Source of the DNA: an uncultured Flavobacteriales bacterium
GTDB taxonomy: Bacteria; Bacteroidota; Bacteroidia; Flavobacteriales; Crocinitomicaceae
DNA length: 64,000 nucleotides
NCBI GenBank assembly: GCA_946480085.1
Contig: CAMLHZ010000005.1
Location: forward strand, 124,001-188,000
Direction: 5' to 3'
Shown: piece by piece, positions 30,201-36,204 of the stretch
Numbering within the stretch: the stretch's first letter is position 1
Layout of the letters: every line of letters starts with the position of its first letter
Notes under the pieces: model-generated
What the model saw: only the letters and a program-made list of their open reading frames with translations
Told to the model about the DNA's origin: nothing
The model's database searches: none
Program-made: the position numbers and the translations under genes

Positions 30201-31045
30201 GTGCAGCGGTTGCAATGGCAGTAGAAGAGAAGCTTGGTTTATTCTACACAGTTCAGGTGGGGGTTTACAACAAACCTGTTCCTGCAACACAATTGAAAAA
30301 CATTGACCCATTAGTGACAAAACGTTTACCTAATGGACAAATTCGTTATTCATCGGGTATTTTCCAAAGCGTGAATTCTGCGTTGCCGAAGAAGAAAGAA
30401 GCAATTGCTCTGGGTATTACAGATGCTTTCATTACGGCTTATTACAAAGGGGAACGTATTTCATTGGAAGAAGCACGAAAAATCTTAAAAGAGAATGGGG
30501 TTGGGGTTTTGGAACCATTGGAAACACCAGTTGAACCGAAGAAAATCGAACAACAGATTGCTGAAGCCATTAAGGAAGAACAAAAATCTTCGGCTGCAAC
30601 ACCAAATTCGAACGTGAAAGCGGCTTTGGTTTCATCGGTAACTTATACTAGTTATCCCGAGAAAGAGATAAAGTTGTTGAATACAGTTGGAACTTTTTAT
30701 TACGATTCTTTGGATCAGAAGATCAAATCGGCGACTTACAGTTCAGTTGGTGCATTACCTACATTGGAAAATTTACCAGTGAGTTTCGATACGCTTCAGG
30801 TAGGAAAGATAGAATCCGCAATTGAGCAGAATGGAAAATATGCGGAAGTAAGCTACAACGATGCTATTTCCGGAGCGTTGGCAAACTATTTACTGCGTGG
30901 AAATATTCCGTTTGAGATTGTAACAATGTCCGAAACAAATACATCTAAATTGCGAGTTTACGCTAGTAAAACAGGAAATTTCGAAGTAATTTTGAACCAA
31001 ATGCAGTTACTTGGTGTATCAGCAGAAGTACAGAATGAAGAATAA
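24287..31045 (+). CDS. Giant TPR / PD40 / coiled-coil / SPOR envelope protein
   Basis: 2252 residues. The signal peptide MQLFKKYINI...TVLSQ starts at TTG, because the ATG 19 bases upstream (24268) leads into a stop. Order: TPR-like repeats at 28-150; PD40-type propeller motifs at about 205-340 (DFPYMHPDGEHLYFSSKGHN); a carboxypeptidase-regulatory-like beta domain at about 350-430; a Glu/Lys/Ala-rich coiled coil at about 440-1790, with five repeats of about 98 residues starting near 850, 948, 1048, 1145 and 1245; SPOR-like domains at about 1840-1915 (YRVQVGAFAKPVP) and 1983-2060 (YTVQVGVYNKPVP); and a C-terminal 190-residue region that may be a third. SPOR domains bind denuded peptidoglycan in characterised proteins, so an envelope-spanning scaffold is plausible. 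The clpS start lies one base past its stop. Confidence 0.85.
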   Translation: MQLFKKYINILALVLCFVTTTGTVLSQESEQELKETADKLFFEEKYTEAKPYVERLLALQPRSFDYQFKYGTCLLYNGYKKSDAFKYLQYSVTDPNINVAAYYFLGKAYHLTYSFNEAIKNYNIYKQKAGNNINPKYEVDRQVAMCQNGKKLLSGLTEIVVLEKKEYTATEFFRIYDLKNIGGQILVGYDFQSKIDKKKNYVPLIHFPATSKVIYYASYGETDKGNKDLYFCVREGTGWSKPTLVPGSVNTTSDEDFPYMHPDGEHLYFSSKGHNSMGGYDVFMATKSTSGSFTEVENVDFAISSADNDMFYIVDSLNQRACFASARQANNGKMFIYTVKVDRLKMQTAVIKGDFASTIKPENKKINIVVKEAKTNKTVGTFNTDSKGNYLITLPQAGNYVYEMKVDGSSIVHKYDLKVPASNEFKPLKQHIQEDLADSKEKVTVSDRFDESFDDPMAVLAEVIQQKAELNVNVQNFTDEQLNPTNTSGITAALGLNGKTPQQQAEIISDIAETQEDKFLGTQKLVDGAKVNALKALTDADQKQAIAKQLVAKSANESDEEKYKLLKEAQSILDQANDSKDEAKMLLKFADSIAPTIAVEEKKFNELKALSEAVSEAGVNNDEAKIKTLVEEKANLIAETKKANASNPIQPVIDEKKKIVAQENKLDEDMASYKESEKRIEKDIAALKTELAEAKAKDKPAIESKIASKEQELGLVKDEIQYQTKKIEDLKAVEKTLDAKLKFLQDINNTTIANAPTSDAVKQKLNEVDSKNSRSMNDYVDQQVKELEKNAAIAAIKENPTNTELTTAIDKEWSDIQKVLDERKNEEASLSETGNLSEQEKAQIRVENDKKALTEIEETQNALEELLAKSPENTSIKEKIASLEAEKTKTNTHLKEQEKIVTSGLGTTATVNTPEKEVVVIYPTYQTEKSAVKESNPLDQLIGLNKVDKKLLDKTTAELTKVEGQLADNPGNDELNSRKDVLETLKKQTEANIASRDKAIASMSGSETANLSNEKLIEQLSPTYEEKKNAISNTDKRLELEERNELDQELLFSITAEKNKITEQLAANPTDKALNDRKNALQTLETKVKKDVAMREAEMEKLPEATVQSTPDKELAIVEPDYQRKFDAIDKSTPKTELQGRIALNTTVLGSAKDELGQINESLASQPENKTLQSRKDAINELITKLEGDLSTDKAELEKLETPVVDNTSTQLKKEVRPEYEANLAKIDASDKSEEEKAIARVKEEQALLTSISDEIKATDKLLAKTPNDQSLANKKADLTELQAIQEASIQEKEEDLVSIERAKIEPTDFQKEIAPKFTTPTPGQLETQNAEQQKALATAEQELRETLVKKQQANEKALTKGFDPKLVAENRVISILVERSVERENKIGETTTPEVSPRDLLVQELTPEQNESFTQKPTSKEEIKEYRAILEELQQDVMKQADSPNLSAEERSVKRSQSVVIQQRLNELNAIDRELDNAIASTNKNPENTTTTNETTKELVQLDQRESEIKTQLATATPKEQKQLQKELTAIDAKQEVIKDSLNTVAISEIKKDQNQIIESLPQDNAVTEVLQSRVVDPKANKETQRIEEQKKLSLAEAAGISAVAQNNFEKENVVTASPEALAKAKRRFTIEVGDLTAERAALGTSTQDEARKTQIDKEIAAFNKSIDAIEEMERANTLNIVETNLAKEGLDVAVTPEKEMEIRSNPEYQKALIDQQELTQVIQQRRGIQKDIAAEQAKFDNGDPTASVEKLKGLIEEDKSLQQEQQRLENKLRSDLASKGTDADAWKNVVSREMPYVAPAVSTEELEPFVADGFKINEPNANVKPVLNKDLPIGIKMPSGLVYRVQVGAFAKPVPEELFKEFTPVTGEKLNNGITRYMAGFFGNRDKVMDAQKNIRALGYNDAFVVAYCDGERITLAEARRLEDAGLCVPKDQNEIAIEVTQNVIAQLPQDSLRPSVKEIKPGDYNKADGAAVAMAVEEKLGLFYTVQVGVYNKPVPATQLKNIDPLVTKRLPNGQIRYSSGIFQSVNSALPKKKEAIALGITDAFITAYYKGERISLEEARKILKENGVGVLEPLETPVEPKKIEQQIAEAIKEEQKSSAATPNSNVKAALVSSVTYTSYPEKEIKLLNTVGTFYYDSLDQKIKSATYSSVGALPTLENLPVSFDTLQVGKIESAIEQNGKYAEVSYNDAISGALANYLLRGNIPFEIVTMSETNTSKLRVYASKTGNFEVILNQMQLLGVSAEVQNEE

Positions 31046-31046
31046 G

Positions 31047-31328
31047 ATGAATTTTAGCACGCAAACACAAGAAGAAGCACTAACGCTGGTTCAGGAGAAA
31101 GTAGTAGATCAGCAAAACCTGGTTGTTTTCAATGACGACTTCAATACTTTTGACCATGTGATAGAATCACTGATAAAAGTTTGCAAGCACGAAGTAGAAC
31201 AAGCGGAGCAATGTACCTGGATCATTCATTTTAATGGTAAATGTCAGGTAAAAGTTGGCGAATACACCAAATTAGAACCAATGTGTACTGCATTGTTAGA
31301 GAGAGGAATAACAGCTGAGATTCAGTAA
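31047..31328 (+). CDS. clpS: ATP-dependent Clp protease adaptor ClpS
   Basis: 93 residues. NLVVFNDDFNTFDHVIESLI contains the NDD N-degron-binding region, followed by EQAEQCTWIIHFNGKCQVKVG and KLEPMCTALLERGITAEI, all typical of ClpS. It delivers N-end-rule substrates to ClpAP. A longer frame exists upstream, but the ATG at 31047 matches family length and lies just after the preceding stop (31045). Last gene of the run before tRNA-Arg. Confidence 0.94.
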   Translation: MNFSTQTQEEALTLVQEKVVDQQNLVVFNDDFNTFDHVIESLIKVCKHEVEQAEQCTWIIHFNGKCQVKVGEYTKLEPMCTALLERGITAEIQ

Positions 31329-31353
31329 TTATAAAAAAATACGTAGAGATTGC

Positions 31354-31383
31354 TTGCAGAAAAGAAAAAAGCACCTATCTTTG
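31354..31383 (+). promoter_or_regulatory. Promoter of tRNA-Arg
   Basis: TTG (31354-31356), a 19-base spacer and TATCTTTG (31376-31383) match the Bacteroidota consensus. The tRNA begins 33 bases after the -7 box. Confidence 0.75.
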
Positions 31384-31416
31384 CACCCGCAATCAGTCAC
31401 AGATTGAGAGCAAAAA

Positions 31417-31490
31417 GGCTTCGTAGCTCAACTGAATAGAGCACTACATTACGGCTGTAGAGGTTTTAGGTTTGAATCCTAACGAGGTCA
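31417..31490 (+). tRNA. tRNA-Arg (anticodon ACG)
   Basis: 74 bases folding as a full cloverleaf: acceptor GGCTTCG/CGAGGTC (two G-U pairs), D stem GCTC/GAGC, anticodon stem CTACA/TGTAG with loop TTACGGC (anticodon ACG), five-base variable loop AGGTT, T stem TTAGG/CCTAA with loop TTTGAAT, discriminator A. CCA is not encoded. It is followed by a 14-bp terminator hairpin and is the anchor of the repeat series described below. Confidence 0.95.
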
Positions 31491-31657
31491 CGAAAAGAAA
31501 CCCTGATGTAAACATCAGGGTTTCTTGTTTTCTATTGTGTCGCCAATTTATTGGTGTAAGCAATTGGAAACAAAAAACACAGACTTGCGAAGCAAGGCTA
31601 GGGTTTCTATGCTCGTTATGAACAATACGAGAGGATCTGGAATCCTGACGGGGTCAC
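31484..31657 (+). repeat. tRNA-3'-end repeat copy A
   Basis: About 174 bases starting with the last bases of tRNA-Arg (GAGGTCACG). It then has a terminator hairpin, hairpin CGCCAAT/ATTGGTG (31541-31556), hairpin CTTGC-GAA-GCAAG (31584-31596), arms CTCGT/ACGAG (31612-31631), hairpin AGGAT/ATCCT (31632-31646), and ends at a second tRNA-end-like GGTCAC. By eye it is close to 85-90 percent identical to copy B at 36012-36186. Confidence 0.85.
31495..31531 (+). terminator. Terminator after tRNA-Arg
   Basis: Perfect 14-bp stem AAGAAACCCTGATG (31495-31508) with CATCAGGGTTTCTT (31513-31526), loop TAAA, followed by GTTTT. Confidence 0.9.
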
Positions 31658-31743
31658 CCCACTAAAGTAGGAAGTTTGCTATCAGATTCTTCACGTATTT
31701 GCAAGTAAGATGCACTTTTTCAGAGCGAGAATGAAATATATTA

Positions 31744-32154
31744 CTAATCTTTAGATTTGGCAGAGCTTTCAGTGGCCCAATCGTTTTTAATTTTTTCACG
31801 GTGTTGAATTCCCCAAGCGGTCATTGCTGCTACAACTTCTTCCAAAGTATGACTGTACTCTGTCAAATGGTATTCAATCTGTACTGGATATCCAATAGGA
31901 GCTGTCACCTTTTTCTCAACAAAACCGTTAATTTCCAGATCTTTCAGTTCACTTGAAAGCACGCGTGAAGAAATCCCGGTAACCTGTCTTTGAAGTTCCG
32001 TAAAACGTTTATTTCCCCTGGCGATGGAAATGATGATCATGAGTTTCCATTTTCCACCAATTGCATACAATGCATCTGAAACCGCATTCAAAACTTTGGT
32101 GCATTCTTCCGTAAAAGCCTTGTCTACAGCTTGATTATCAGTTTCTTCTTTCAT
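31744..32154 (-). CDS. HxlR-family transcriptional regulator 1
   Basis: Winged-helix HxlR/MarR-like repressor or activator. The core is LYAIGGKWKLMIIISIARGN, RFTELQRQVTGISSRVLSSE LKDLEINGFVEKK, then wing and dimer helix. A single cysteine (EEC) precedes the DNA-binding domain, the position used for thiol sensing in characterised HxlR sensors such as YodB and HypR. The frame is open to 32175; the ATG at 32154 is preferred because the longer form would cover the candidate operator. It is divergent from the oxidoreductase operon at 32260. Confidence 0.9.
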   Translation of the reverse strand: MKEETDNQAVDKAFTEECTKVLNAVSDALYAIGGKWKLMIIISIARGNKRFTELQRQVTGISSRVLSSELKDLEINGFVEKKVTAPIGYPVQIEYHLTEYSHTLEEVVAAMTAWGIQHREKIKNDWATESSAKSKD

Positions 32155-32166
32155 GATGTTAATTTG

Positions 32167-32190
32167 GTTACCCACTAACCTTTAGGTAAC
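32167..32190. promoter_or_regulatory. Candidate operator of HxlR 1
   Basis: Inverted repeat GTTACC-N12-GGTAAC lies between the divergent HxlR gene and the operon at 32260. Assignment as the regulator's site is inferred from position and symmetry. Confidence 0.4.
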
Positions 32191-32259
32191 AGGTAATAAA
32201 AAGTAAGCGAATATAGGTCTAATTTTGCTTTGTAAATAATACAGCCGAAAATAGATCGT

Positions 32260-32724
32260 ATGACTTCAAAGGAAAACCAATTGGGACTTGGCAAAAAAAT
32301 AGAAGAATTATTCTTAAGCTTTTATTCGGGGATGCCTTCTACGGGTAATTATCCCTTCACGTTCATCAAAACCAACTTATTACAGATTCTTGTCCTGAAA
32401 AGAACAGATTATAATGAATCTGATCTCTTAGATTATATGAGCAATACAAAAGAGTTCAGTACAATGCCGTCAGATAATCGTGAAACTTTCTTAGAAAATT
32501 ACAGAAGAAAATCAAGAGATCCACTAGCATTTCAGGAATGGTGCGAGCGTACTACAAATATTGGAATAGGTATCCTAATGCATCATGCAAAGGTTCAGGG
32601 AATAAATTTGAAACAGGTAGACATAGGCTTAGTTGATTTGGATAACCGATTTGATTTTCAAACTAAAAACCTTCAAGCCTACCAGCTTTTCGATATTCAT
32701 CTTGTAAACACTGCTAGTAAATAG
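32260..32724 (+). CDS. Small soluble protein of unknown function in an HxlR-linked operon
   Basis: 154 residues with no signal peptide or membrane segment; alpha/beta composition (FSTMPSDNRETFLENYRRKS, QEWCERTTNIGIGILMHHAK). I do not recognise the family. It is the first gene of a three-gene operon (gaps of 33 and 65 bases) with an NAD(P)-binding protein and an NTF2-like protein, divergent from an HxlR regulator. That placement suggests a role in detoxification or redox metabolism, but nothing in the sequence proves an activity. Confidence 0.65.
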   Translation: MTSKENQLGLGKKIEELFLSFYSGMPSTGNYPFTFIKTNLLQILVLKRTDYNESDLLDYMSNTKEFSTMPSDNRETFLENYRRKSRDPLAFQEWCERTTNIGIGILMHHAKVQGINLKQVDIGLVDLDNRFDFQTKNLQAYQLFDIHLVNTASK

Positions 32725-32757
32725 GAACCATACAAATAATTACATAAATAAAACAAT

Positions 32758-33396
32758 ATGAATATTACCATATTCGGGGGAACGGGTGCTTCAGGACTTC
32801 ACACAATAAAAAGCGCACTTGACAAAGGCCATCAGATTACAGTATATGCAAGAAATCCTTCAAAGATTTCATTTCAGCACAAAAATCTTCACCTAATCCA
32901 AGGTGAATTAACGGACACGGATAAGATTGATCAGGTAATGGAAGGAACTGACGCAGTTATCAGTTTATTAGGTCCGATGAATTTTGACAAATCACTCCCA
33001 ATTAGCAATGGGGTAAAAACGATCATTCAATCTATGCATAAGCATGTCGTGAAACGATTGGTGATAGCGGTGTCGTCGAGCTATAGAGATCCAAAGGATC
33101 GATTTCACTTTTGGATTGATTTCGGTGTATGGGTGCTAAAGGTTATTGCACGAAACTCAATCTTAAAAGAGATAAAAGAATTAGGAAAAGTGACCGTGGA
33201 GAGTAAACTGGATTGGACAATGATACGATTGCCAAAATTAAGTAATCAAAACCCCAAAGGTATGTTCAATGTAGGATACTCCGGTGATGGTAAAGTGAAC
33301 AATTTTTGGCTTTCAAGAGCAGACTTAGGAGACTTTCTTGTCAATCAACTTGAAGACAAAACGTACTTACATCAAGCACCTATTGTAAGCAATTAA
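32758..33396 (+). CDS. NAD(P)-binding NmrA/atypical-SDR protein
   Basis: 212 residues. The Rossmann motif ITIFGGTGASGLHTIKSAL at the N-terminus is the atypical SDR TGxxGxxG form. VYARNPSKI, VMEGTDAVISLLGPM and TVESKLDWTMIRLPKL match the NmrA/YwnB-like NAD(P)H-binding family. The classical Tyr-x-x-x-Lys pair is not evident, so it may be a sensor or an NADPH-dependent reductase. Middle gene of the operon. Confidence 0.87.
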   Translation: MNITIFGGTGASGLHTIKSALDKGHQITVYARNPSKISFQHKNLHLIQGELTDTDKIDQVMEGTDAVISLLGPMNFDKSLPISNGVKTIIQSMHKHVVKRLVIAVSSSYRDPKDRFHFWIDFGVWVLKVIARNSILKEIKELGKVTVESKLDWTMIRLPKLSNQNPKGMFNVGYSGDGKVNNFWLSRADLGDFLVNQLEDKTYLHQAPIVSN

Positions 33397-33409
33397 TAGC
33401 AAACAAAAT

Positions 33410-33423
33410 TCCGCAGTGGCGGA
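33410..33423. repeat. GC-rich palindrome variant
   Basis: TCCGCAGTGGCGGA is a near-palindrome closely related to TCCGCCGCGGCGGA at 38718. It lies in the 65-base gap inside the operon. Confidence 0.5.
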
Positions 33424-33461
33424 TGATAAATGACAAATAAACAGACAAAAAACAACAAATT

Positions 33462-33899
33462 ATGACACTAGAATTTTTAAAAGCAAAAGAAGAATTAAGA
33501 GACTTAATTGATAATTATGCGTATCTGAGCGATGATAAAAAAATCTCGGAAGTGATGGATTTATTTACTCCAGATGTTACTTACAAAGTATATATGGGTG
33601 GTGCGCTCGTTGCTGATGTTTCGGGAAGAGAAAACATGGAAAAAGACTTCAATGGACATGCAGCACATGTGAAAACTTATTTTACACTAAATGGACAGCA
33701 CACCGTAAAAATTGAGGGTGTTACAGCTACAGGCATCTCTTTTTCCCAATTAAAAATGGTAAGAGAAGTTGATGGAAAGAATGTCCTAACGGATTACAGT
33801 GTGAAATATGAAGATATCTATGCATTTCAAGATGAAAAATGGTTGATAAAAGAACGTATTGGCCATTTTGTAATAATAGAAGCTAGAACTATTTCTTAA
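33462..33899 (+). CDS. NTF2-like (SnoaL-type) protein 1
   Basis: 145 residues with the cone-shaped NTF2 pattern: an N-terminal helix (LRDLIDNYAYLSDDKKISEV), MDLFTPDVTYKVYM, then beta-strands ending DIYAFQDEKWLIKERIGHFV. The family includes SnoaL-type isomerases, dehydratases and non-catalytic binders; no substrate can be assigned. Last gene of the HxlR 1 operon, before a bidirectional terminator. Confidence 0.8.
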   Translation: MTLEFLKAKEELRDLIDNYAYLSDDKKISEVMDLFTPDVTYKVYMGGALVADVSGRENMEKDFNGHAAHVKTYFTLNGQHTVKIEGVTATGISFSQLKMVREVDGKNVLTDYSVKYEDIYAFQDEKWLIKERIGHFVIIEARTIS

Positions 33900-34060
33900 A
33901 AAATCTACATCATTTGTAAATGAAAATGCTCCAATTAATATTTTGTCTAGTCCTGGAAGAGCGATACACAAAAAACATCGTTATGAAAAAGTTTGGAAAA
34001 CATTCTGAAATAAAGTATCAATTATGCAAAACATTTAATGAGGAAACTACTTATTAAAAA

Positions 34061-34093
34061 ATCACAGCGTTACTTTTAAAATAACGCTGTGAT
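34061..34093. terminator. Bidirectional terminator
   Basis: Perfect 12-bp stem ATCACAGCGTTA / TAACGCTGTGAT with a nine-base loop, flanked by A-rich and T-rich runs, between convergent NTF2-like genes. Confidence 0.85.
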
Positions 34094-34103
34094 AAAAATA
34101 AAT

Positions 34104-34487
34104 TTAAAGCCCTCGATTGAACATATATCTTGATATTTTCCAATCGCCATTTTTTTTATTCAAAATAAAAAATTCTCGCATTTTGCTTTTTACATCCTGT
34201 TTTTCATTTATCATAAAAAGGTTTACGTCAGAAGTAGTGCGAACTATTGCAATATCCCCATATACAGATATTTCATCATAATCTGTAGTTGCACTTACAA
34301 ATTTGATTGCATCGAATGTCTGATTATATGCAAATTGTAACTCACTCTTTCCTGTAGCTGTGGGTAGGTCAGCTGGCATTAACACAGCATTTTCACTATA
34401 AAGATTAATGATAGCATCTGTATTTGTTTCGTATAGATACTCAAAGTAATTACTTACTGTTTCTTTTACTAATTCGTTATCGTTCAT
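34104..34487 (-). CDS. NTF2-like (SgcJ/EcaC-type) protein 2
   Basis: 127 residues. YLYETNTDAIINLYSENAVLMPADLPTATG resembles the SgcJ/EcaC and SnoaL branch, ending in FILNKKNGDWKISRYMFN. Probably a small cytoplasmic enzyme or ligand-binding protein; the activity is unknown. It follows the SDR gene by 44 bases on the same strand and belongs to the HxlR 2 module. Confidence 0.8.
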   Translation of the reverse strand: MNDNELVKETVSNYFEYLYETNTDAIINLYSENAVLMPADLPTATGKSELQFAYNQTFDAIKFVSATTDYDEISVYGDIAIVRTTSDVNLFMINEKQDVKSKMREFFILNKKNGDWKISRYMFNRGL

Positions 34488-34531
34488 TTTATATTTTCTT
34501 TAATTTCAAGTTAATTGGAGATTTTTTTGCT

Positions 34532-35272
34532 TTAGCAAACAAGTCCACCATCAATATTGATACTTGCACCGGTAATGAATTTAGCAGAAGGACTTGCAAG
34601 AAATGCAACAAGTTCAGCAATATCACTTGTGGTTCCGTATCGTCCAAGCGCAAGATATCCTCGAATAATATCTGCAAATGGAGAATCAGCAGGGTTCATA
34701 TCTGTTTCAATTGGACCAGGTTGCACAGTATTTGCAGTTATGCCTCGTGGAGCTAAATCACGAGCAATACCTCTTGTTAAACCCGCTACTGCGGCTTTTG
34801 TCATTGCATAGACAGAACCAGTAGGAAATACAGATCTTTCGGCAGCAACACTACCTATATTGATTATTCTACCATTGTCATTCATCAAGGCTATGGCTGC
34901 TTGTGTTGCTACAAACACACCTTTGATATTGACTGCCACCATTCTGTCGAAATCTTCAATGGTTACATCGGGCAACATTGCGTTTCCAGCTACGCCTGCA
35001 TTATTTACCAAAATATCAAAATTTCCCAAAGCATCATTTGCCACTTTTATTGCAGATATGATTGAATCTGTGTTTCCACTATCAGCTTTAACAGCCATTA
35101 CCTTTGTTTCATTTGTTGATAATTCAGATGCTAATTGATTGGCTGTTTCTTCCGAATTAGTATAGGTAAATGCGACTTTTACACCTTCTGAAACTAACTT
35201 ACGAACTATTGCTTGTCCAATTCCACGACTTCCGCCCGTTACAAAGGCTACCTTACTTTTAATTGATTCCAT
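34532..35272 (-). CDS. Short-chain dehydrogenase/reductase
   Basis: 246-residue classical SDR. Cofactor motif TGGSRGIGQA, LVNNAGVAGNAM, catalytic S near INIGSVAAERS and Y-x-x-x-K in GSVYAMTKAAVAGL, then PGPIETDMNP and the C-terminal GASINIDGGLV. NADP preference is suggested by the basic residue in GGSRGIG. Substrate unknown. It is divergent from HxlR 2, its likely regulator, across a 141-base AT-rich gap. Confidence 0.92.
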   Translation of the reverse strand: MESIKSKVAFVTGGSRGIGQAIVRKLVSEGVKVAFTYTNSEETANQLASELSTNETKVMAVKADSGNTDSIISAIKVANDALGNFDILVNNAGVAGNAMLPDVTIEDFDRMVAVNIKGVFVATQAAIALMNDNGRIINIGSVAAERSVFPTGSVYAMTKAAVAGLTRGIARDLAPRGITANTVQPGPIETDMNPADSPFADIIRGYLALGRYGTTSDIAELVAFLASPSAKFITGASINIDGGLVC

Positions 35273-35342
35273 TTTTTTGATGTTATTAAATTATCTCTTT
35301 TGAGTTTACAATATTAAGTCAAAACTTTACTTTTGGAGAGTA

Positions 35343-35358
35343 GATACTTATTTGTATC
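35343..35358. promoter_or_regulatory. Candidate operator of HxlR 2
   Basis: Inverted repeat GATAC-TTATTT-GTATC lies midway between the divergent SDR and HxlR 2 genes. Assignment is by position and symmetry only. Confidence 0.4.
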
Positions 35359-35413
35359 TTACATACTAAAAAGTAACTAATATTGATAATCAATACTTTA
35401 AAGAAATAAAAAA

Positions 35414-35779
35414 ATGAAAAAAAATGAAAAAAACATAGATTCAGAACAAAGATGCACAAGATGTGGTGTAGAATATGCTTTTAAGCGAATTGGAGGAAAA
35501 TATAAAGGTAGAATTTTATGGAATGTTGGCGAAAACAATAAATTACGATTTGGAGAGTTGGGAAGAGTTTTACCTGATGTTAGTACAAAGATGCTTACTC
35601 AAGCATTAAGAGAACTTGAAAGCGACAACTTAATAATCCGTAAAGTATACCATGAAGTTCCCCCAAAAGTAGAGTATTATTTGACTGACACAGGAATGCA
35701 ATTAATCCCATTTTTAGAACACCTTAACAATTGGGGATTTGCACAAATAGTTAAAGAAATTGAAAAAACTACAAATTAA
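35414..35779 (+). CDS. HxlR-family transcriptional regulator 2
   Basis: 121 residues. The winged helix (YAFKRIGGKYKGRILWNVGE, RFGELGRVLPDVSTKMLTQA LRELESDNLIIRKVY) is preceded by an unusual CTRC pair near residues 14-17 rather than a single cysteine, which could form a disulfide or bind metal. It is divergent from the SDR gene. A 128-base imperfect inverted repeat follows ten bases after its stop. Confidence 0.9.
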   Translation: MKKNEKNIDSEQRCTRCGVEYAFKRIGGKYKGRILWNVGENNKLRFGELGRVLPDVSTKMLTQALRELESDNLIIRKVYHEVPPKVEYYLTDTGMQLIPFLEHLNNWGFAQIVKEIEKTTN

Positions 35780-35789
35780 AGGTAGCAGC

Positions 35790-35917
35790 TAACTGGCGTT
35801 TGATAAGATTGCGAATTTTGCAGTAAATTCAAGTTTACATTTCGCAAGAAATTTTTTCTTTATTAGAAAATTATTAGTTCCGAAGGTCGAACCTTGCCAA
35901 GCGCCGGAACGTTAAAC
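35790..35917. repeat. 128-base imperfect inverted repeat, attC-like
   Basis: Outer arms TAAC/GTTA (35790-35793 with 35911-35914) and GGCGTTTG/CAAGCGCC (35795-35802 with 35898-35905) are separated by one base on the left and five on the right. Inner arms TTGCGAA/TTCGCAA and GTAAA/TTTAC nest inside. The right end reads GTTAAAC, fitting GTTRRRY of integron attC sites. The left box AGCTAAC deviates from RYYYAAC at one position. No integron integrase is present, so the identification is tentative. Confidence 0.4.
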
Positions 35918-36018
35918 CTCCAATCTCATTGAAACAGCATGTTTTTCAATCGTTTCAAGTTGTAAAACTCGTTCCAAATCTTCCATTAAAAAGTTAGAAG
36001 TTTCCCCGCTAGAGGTCA
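35912..36018 (-). pseudogene. Coding relic, C-terminal fragment (copy 1)
   Basis: Reading leftward from the GAGGTCAC boundary, the frame gives SSGETSNFLMEDLERVLQLE followed by TIEKHAVSMRLEV and a stop. A second copy lies at 38590-38659. Most codon differences between the copies are synonymous third-position changes, which suggests former coding function. The 5' part is missing at the tRNA-end-like boundary. Parent family not recognised. Confidence 0.45.
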
Positions 36019-36186
36019 CGAAAAGAAACCCTGATGTTTACATCAGGGTTTTTTGTTTTCTAATGTGTCACCAATTTATTGGTGTAAGCAATTGGAAACA
36101 AAAAGCACAGACCTGTGAAACAGGGCTTGGGTTTCTATGCTCGTTATGAACAGAAACGAAGGGATCTTTTATCCTGATCAGTTCAC
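36012..36186 (+). repeat. tRNA-3'-end repeat copy B
   Basis: Starts GAGGTCACG like copy A, but without a tRNA upstream. Hairpins: GAAACCCTGATG/CATCAGGGTTTT (36025-36052), CACCAAT/ATTGGTG (36069-36084), CCTGT-GAA-ACAGG (36112-36124), CTCGT/ACGA (36140-36159), GGAT/ATCC (36162-36174). It ends near a degenerate GTTCAC. Relative to copy A the CCTGT/ACAGG stem shows two compensated base-pair changes. Confidence 0.85.
36025..36056 (+). terminator. Terminator-type hairpin within copy B
   Basis: GAAACCCTGATG pairs with CATCAGGGTTTT across TTTA and is followed by TTGTTTT. It is the counterpart of the tRNA-Arg terminator. Confidence 0.7.
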
Positions 36187-36204
36187 AACAACAAAAAATG
36201 GTAA

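Noticed and set aside
31545..31660. A second tRNA downstream of tRNA-Arg
   Set aside because: The T-arm-like AGGAT..ATCCT and 3' GGTCAC are present, but there is no matching acceptor 5' strand or anticodon arm of normal size.
33919..34056. 46-codon ORF between two NTF2-like genes
   Set aside because: Three frames here give equally plausible peptides, there is no family resemblance, and it ends at the bidirectional terminator; probably intergenic.
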